This document shows, one piece after another, positions 7,492 to 11,605 of a DNA stretch of 11,605 nucleotides. Made by a program: the position numbers and the translations under genes. The stretch comes from Scytalidium lignicola (lineage: Eukaryota; Ascomycota; Leotiomycetes), in NCBI GenBank assembly GCA_002812745.2, contig NCSJ02000643.1, forward strand, positions 1 through 11,605. The letters are read 5' to 3'. Below the pieces are notes generated by a model that worked only from the letters and a program-made list of their open reading frames with translations, did no database searches and was not told where the DNA came from. Each line of letters starts with the position of its first letter. Position 1 is the stretch's first letter.

Positions 7492-9187
7492 ATGGAGCAA
7501 GAAAAATCTGTCGTGGACGCGGTCACGCCGAAAGGCAGCACCGTCCAGCATGTGAGCAGATTCCAGAGGGCATTCAGAAGTACGCTTTTCCAGGTAATCA
7601 TTGTTGGGCTGGTGTCTTTTATGAATCCCGGCATTTGGAATGCTTTAAACAGTGAGTTAGCTCAAATCAAAGCTGTCTACCTACACAACTAATTATTGAA
7701 AGGTCTCGGCGCTGGTGGTGAAGAGACTCCTTTCCTTGTCAACGCGGCCAACGCCATAACCTTTGGGTGAGTGTAAGCCCATAATATTTAGTATCCTTAA
7801 CTTACTTTTCCTGACAAATTTCCTAGAATAATGATTATTGGTTGCACCTTGGGTGGTGTCATAGCAAATAAAATTGGTTTAAAGTGGGCTCTAGTAGTAT
7901 GTTCATAAAAACCAAGCTATAATGGACAATGCTTCTGACTGAAAATAGCTTGGAACCCTAGGCTATCCGTTTTACTCTGCAAGTCTGTATACTAATAATC
8001 GATTTGGGGTTAAATGGTTTGTCTTGTTTGGTGCTGTTACTTGTGGGCTCTCTGCAAGTATGCTCTGGGCATCCGAAGCGGCGATTGCGCTGGGATATCC
8101 AGAGCATAAGAAACGTGGCCGTTATGGTATGAAGGATCATGACTTTATTCTATTATCCAGATATCTCTCTAACAAATCCCGAAATAGTTGGAATATGGTT
8201 AGGAATCCGAGGCTGCGGATCACTGATTGGTGGCGCGATTAACCTCGCACTTAACGTAAAAGATTCGAAAACAGGCAAAGTTGGGTACACAACCTATCTC
8301 GTCCTCATTTCCATTCAATGTTGCGGTTTACCCCTTGCGCTACTCCTCTCTCCACCCGAAAGAGTCATCCGAGACGATGGTACACAAGTCCCACGTATCA
8401 AGAACACAACTTGGCTTACTGAAGGTAAGGCTATTTGGAAACTTCTTCGTTCTAGACGAATTCTTCTCTTGATCCCAGTCTTTATTGTAGGAAACTGGGG
8501 CAGTGTCTACACTGGGAACTATTTTGCTACCTTCTTTTCTGTTCGGTCACGGGCCCTAGGAAGCTTCTTGACTGCTATTGCCGGCATCAGCGGGGATCTT
8601 TTAACTGGGTTAGCCCTGGATTATAAACCATGGAGCCGCAGTCTCCGTGCAAAGGTAATATGGGTATGGCTAGTTTGCATCATTTTATCACTTTGGATCT
8701 GGCAGACAACAAATCAGGTTCTCTACGATAGGACTGGCCCAAAGCTTGATTGGGATAGCGCTGGCTTTGGTAGAGGGTTTGCTCCATATATTCTCTGGAA
8801 TTTTACATCCGAATCGCTCAATACTTACTTGTACTGGACAATGGTGAGTAAATACAGAATTACTTTCTTGATTAATACTCATTCGAAATTTAGGGGACAC
8901 TTGATGATGGTGTCGGGACTCTTGCTCGCACAACGGGCTTACTGCGAACATTCGAATCTGTAGGGTCCACATTTGCTTTTGTCACTGGTGCAAAACACTG
9001 GAAGTATATCAATATGTTAATCCTATCATTCACACTATTCGTTTTTCAACTTCCATTCACCACAGTTGCTTCGTGGAACGTTCCGAACCAGCCGTTTGAA
9101 AATGACGAAGTTGATAGTCAAATAAGTGACGATCCTGATAGACATTCTATGGAAAAGGTTACAGATGTTGAGGCAGTGAAGGTGTGA
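7492..9187 (+). CDS. UNC-93-like (DUF895/MFS-fold) membrane protein, six exons
   Basis: My model joins exons 7492-7651, 7703-7766, 7827-7896, 7949-8126, 8188-8843 and 8894-9187, giving 473 residues with no internal stop. All five introns (51, 60, 52, 61 and 50 bp) start with GT and end with AG. Donors are GTGAGT (three), GTATGT and GTATGA. Branch-like CTGAC or CTAAC precedes several acceptors. The product matches the fungal UNC-93-like family: a first membrane segment ending PGIWNALNS (46-54), LGAGG (55-59), GYPEHKKRGRY (147-157), GGAINLALN (172-180), LLLSPPERVIRDDG (209-222), and a final helix (412-431) before an acidic hydrophilic tail. It has about ten to twelve membrane segments. These proteins resemble major facilitator carriers. 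Animal UNC-93 is tied to ion-channel regulation, but fungal members are mostly uncharacterised, so the substrate is unknown. A GTG six bases upstream is in frame, but ATG at 7492 is the natural eukaryotic start. It is divergent from the monooxygenase and convergent with the MFS gene. Confidence 0.88.
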
Positions 9188-10167
9188 AAAATCAACATAA
9201 AGCTCTCAGGATTTTGCATTCGGGGCGTGTAATCGCAGGCAATTTGGCTTTCCTAACGTTTACTATCGATTATAGACAAAAGTCAGAGTGTTGGATTAGA
9301 ATGTATAAAATAGATAATAAATGTGAATTAGGCTCATTTTACATCTAATGATTCTCATGATATTAAATGATTAACTTCATCTCTTTATAGAATTAGCTAG
9401 TCTTAATAAATACTTAAGTATATACTAGTCGTATCATTGCATAATATAACAGAATACATGCATATAAGAAAACATTCCAGTCTCAGTATAATAAATATCT
9501 TGGTTCTTCACCAACCTTTTTTGGAGTTTCTACTCGTTCTAAGTCAAGTTGTAGACCTTCCCAAGATTGACACTCGGATCGTAAGAGCTCCATTGTTCTT
9601 TACACAAATACTTCTCAGCAGGTAATATGGTCATTCTCACCATATACACTGGCCCATCGCATATCTTTGGCTGGAAGATGGCTGACCTAGCTCTTTCCTT
9701 TTATAAGCTTGGGGCTGGAATCCCTACTAGCTCTTATTGCTGCCGTGAATGCGTCTGTAAGGCTATTTAGTCCTAGGTTAAAAGGTGGGTAATGCGCAAG
9801 GACACAAGATTCCCCCTTTTATGATCCACATTTTGGAACATCTCAACGGCACATTAGAAGCACATTGCCACCTCTTGACCGTGCCAACTCCAGGAATTGG
9901 AATCACCGATATTGAATAAACTGTTGTCATAATATTTATCGATGGATGCAAAAGTTTCGTTTGGCTATGGATTATTTAACAAGAGGAATCTTATATAGAC
10001 TTAGGTAAATATTATAATGAAAGTATATTTATCGAATTAAATGTTAAATGACCTTATATATCAGTATTTATTATTAATTTTTATATTTATATTTACAAGG
10101 TTACAAATTTGAAATCTATAAAGCATGTTACAACTATTCTTAAATCACAAGTTAAAGTTTTATATCA
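9188..10167. other. Intergenic region between convergent genes
   Basis: This is about 980 bp, AT-rich at both ends (9290-9480 and 9950-10160) with a less AT-rich middle (about 9520-9940). Both flanking genes end here, so it holds their 3' untranslated regions. An AATAAA-like stretch (GATAATAAATG, near 9313) may serve the plus-strand gene. No convincing intact gene is present. The middle contains short open stretches on both strands that may be coding relics (see the separate entry). Confidence 0.6.
9520..9930 (-). pseudogene. Possible decayed coding relic, unidentified
   Basis: On the minus strand several short open stretches separated by stops look protein-like, such as NSWSWHGQEVAMC and VEMFQNVDHKRGNL (about 9785-9920), HLPAKDMRWASVYGEN (about 9630-9685) and a 36-codon ATG-started frame near 9480-9600. 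Base composition is less AT-rich than on either side. I recognise no family, and the plus strand also has an open stretch at 9782-9919 (NAQGHKIPPF...). The relic may be an old gene fragment, or chance in ordinary intergenic DNA. Confidence 0.2.
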
Positions 10168-11605
10168 TTACCTATAAACCTCCCTCAATTGTGTTTCATC
10201 ATTTGATTGTCTAAAATCGGGCTGATCATTATTGCTATCATTCTCTTCATGCCGATATAGCTTCATATTCACAAATGCGACAAACAAGCCCAGATCATAC
10301 GAAATGCGCAATGCACCCGCAATCACAAAGGCAATCCAAAAACGATTATGACTCGCAACGAAACCAGTTATACTCGGCCCAACAGTAGAAGCCAAAGTCC
10401 TCAACATGCTCGTGATGCCCATGACGGCGGTACGCTCCTCAGATTTTACCACAGCGGCGATCAAAGCCGATCTAGGTGCTTGATCCATATTGTTAAGGCT
10501 AGTGCGGATGAAAAATAGCAACATGGTGAGTGGGACATTGTTTGGCAAGGGAAAGAGGAGAACAGCGGTGGAAGAGGGAAGGTGAGTGAAGACCATGGTG
10601 TTGATCAAGCCTATGTGACGGACCAGAGGGCCAGCGAAGATAGTTGAACAGGAAGAGAGGAAGTATGATACTGAGGTGATGTCTCCGAGCGTTGATTTAG
10701 GCAAGTGGAATTTTTGGTCGATGTAATAGTTCGTTAATGAGTAAGACGTCATGCCATCTGCTAGGGAATCGATGATGAGAAGAAACCAGAGTTTATACAT
10801 AACAAACCGAGTCTCTCGGGAGATCTGAGCAAAGAGACTCTTCTTCGGTTGTTGAGGCTCTTGTAGCGTCACTGAATCAGCGTTTCGCTCCTCACTAATC
10901 TCATCTTCGCTCTTACGGCGACTTTCATCGAGTAAGCCTTCGGATGCATCTGGTTTGGGGACCATTTCCACCTCGCAATATCTGCTAAGGAAGAGAATAC
11001 AGAACATATTCAGGGAGCCTGCGAATATATAGAGCCAGAAGATGGCATGGTACGCATCAATCAGCGTCCACCCATCGACACGTTGCAAGAAGTCAACCGC
11101 ACGCCCCGAAATTTCCGTTCCGATTGCCGATCCCAAACTCGCCGTCGTTACATACCAGGCCAGAACATCAGCGCGTGTCTTGGTCGAGGTAATGTGCGAT
11201 AATGTCGATTCCTCAATTGCACGGAATGGGCCAAAGTCGGAGCCAGTGGCACTGATGACGCCAATGACGGCAGCAAACAGGAGGATCCAGAAGTTCTCGA
11301 ACCAGACGAAGACTAACCCGGAAAGGACCATCAAGAAGGAACCTAGGAAGAGAACTCGGCGGCGACCGACTTTATCAGCTACGAGGGTAAGGGAGAGAGA
11401 GAGGAGCACATCGCCAAGTAGGGTCAGGCTCATAAACAAGCCGATCTGGAAGTCGGAGAAATGCAAGGAGGAGAAGAAGAGGGCGATGATGAGAGAGTTG
11501 GCGCCATATGCAAACATACGACTAGAGCGTGCAAAAATTATGATCCAGGCATCGGGCCCAGTATGGTAGACGGAGATGAGGCCCAACTCACTGCAAAGCC
11601 ATTTG
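10168..11605 (-). CDS. Major facilitator superfamily transporter (5' end beyond window)
   Basis: The frame is open from the stop at 10168 to the right edge, giving about 478 residues. No in-frame ATG occurs before the first conserved region: the first Met is in RMFAYG, already inside helix 1, so the true start is off-window. Likely only a few to about a dozen residues are missing. The product is a 12-helix carrier. The motif A-like loop between helices 2 and 3 reads ADKVGRRR (residues 70-77, counting from the TTG at 11586). SATGSDFGPFRAIEES follows helix 4 (112-127). A charged cytoplasmic loop (about 203-262) separates the two six-helix halves. NNMDQAPRSA (365-374) and VGPSITGF (402-409) lie in the second half. 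It resembles uncharacterised fungal MFS proteins of the YCR023C type. The substrate is unknown. A TTTGCAG directly upstream on the minus strand (about 11591-11597) could be an intron acceptor, in which case this exon begins at about 11590. Confidence 0.88.
   Translation of the reverse strand, partial: KWLCSELGLISVYHTGPDAWIIIFARSSRMFAYGANSLIIALFFSSLHFSDFQIGLFMSLTLLGDVLLSLSLTLVADKVGRRRVLFLGSFLMVLSGLVFVWFENFWILLFAAVIGVISATGSDFGPFRAIEESTLSHITSTKTRADVLAWYVTTASLGSAIGTEISGRAVDFLQRVDGWTLIDAYHAIFWLYIFAGSLNMFCILFLSRYCEVEMVPKPDASEGLLDESRRKSEDEISEERNADSVTLQEPQQPKKSLFAQISRETRFVMYKLWFLLIIDSLADGMTSYSLTNYYIDQKFHLPKSTLGDITSVSYFLSSCSTIFAGPLVRHIGLINTMVFTHLPSSTAVLLFPLPNNVPLTMLLFFIRTSLNNMDQAPRSALIAAVVKSEERTAVMGITSMLRTLASTVGPSITGFVASHNRFWIAFVIAGALRISYDLGLFVAFVNMKLYRHEENDSNNDQPDFRQSNDETQLREVYR

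Noticed and set aside
7123..7634. Minus-strand frames of 142 and 75 residues overlapping the UNC-93-like first exon
   Set aside because: They are antisense to a well-supported exon and promoter, partly low complexity from the CT tract, with no recognisable family.
8844..8963. Continuation of exon 5 past the GTGAGT at 8844 to a stop at 8961-8963
   Set aside because: Read-through gives an unrelated tail and loses the conserved final helix. Splicing 8844-8893 restores the family-like C-terminus in frame.
8688..8972. 94-residue minus-strand frame
   Set aside because: It is the antisense shadow of exons 5 and 6 of the UNC-93-like gene.
9437..9625. 62-residue plus-strand frame
   Set aside because: It is a short AT-rich frame between convergent genes with no similarity recognised.
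11042..11569. 175-residue plus-strand frame
   Set aside because: It is antisense to the MFS transporter and rich in Arg, Lys, Thr and Ser, as expected for the complement of a membrane-protein gene.

Overview
The window looks like nuclear DNA of a filamentous ascomycete (Pezizomycotina). The supports are short introns of 50-61 bp with GT...AG borders, fungal-type gene families, and a block of transposon copies ruined by C-to-T and G-to-A transitions of the kind left by repeat-induced point mutation (RIP). I cannot name the species. The window has two compartments: a very AT-rich, gene-free block (about 1-5360) and an ordinary-composition block with three intact or nearly intact genes (about 5368-11605).

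AT-rich block. Two decayed copies of one Fot1/pogo-type DNA transposon (about 2.0 kb each) lie back to back in opposite orientation (174-2168 and 2169-4150), forming a roughly 4-kb imperfect palindrome. Both carry relics of the same DDE-type transposase, with two catalytic aspartates changed to asparagine and stop codons that look like mutated CAA or CAG. The arrangement of TA dinucleotides, one terminus missing 11 bases, and an orphan 11-base terminus beyond the far end (4153-4163) fit one history: one copy inserted into a TA inside the terminus of the other, and the interior then inverted by recombination between the outer terminal repeats. Pentamer-rich AACTC/GAGTT repeats with hairpins lie on both sides (1-108 and 4784-4918).

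Gene block. A 470-residue flavin-dependent monooxygenase of the NtaA/SnaA/DszA (luciferase-like) family (5368-6780, minus) is head to head with a six-exon UNC-93-like membrane protein (7492-9187, plus). They share a 711-bp intergenic region holding a GCCG-N11-CGGC palindrome and a CT tract. The UNC-93-like gene converges on a major facilitator transporter (10168-11605, minus) that runs off the right edge, lacking only its extreme N-terminus. A 980-bp AT-rich intergenic region lies between them.

Taken together, the gene block could be a small accessory metabolic module: a monooxygenase for an organic nitrogen or sulfur compound beside two membrane transport proteins. That is inferred from proximity only. 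No defence system, CRISPR array, tRNA or rRNA was seen. The most informative feature is the nested and inverted transposon pair.
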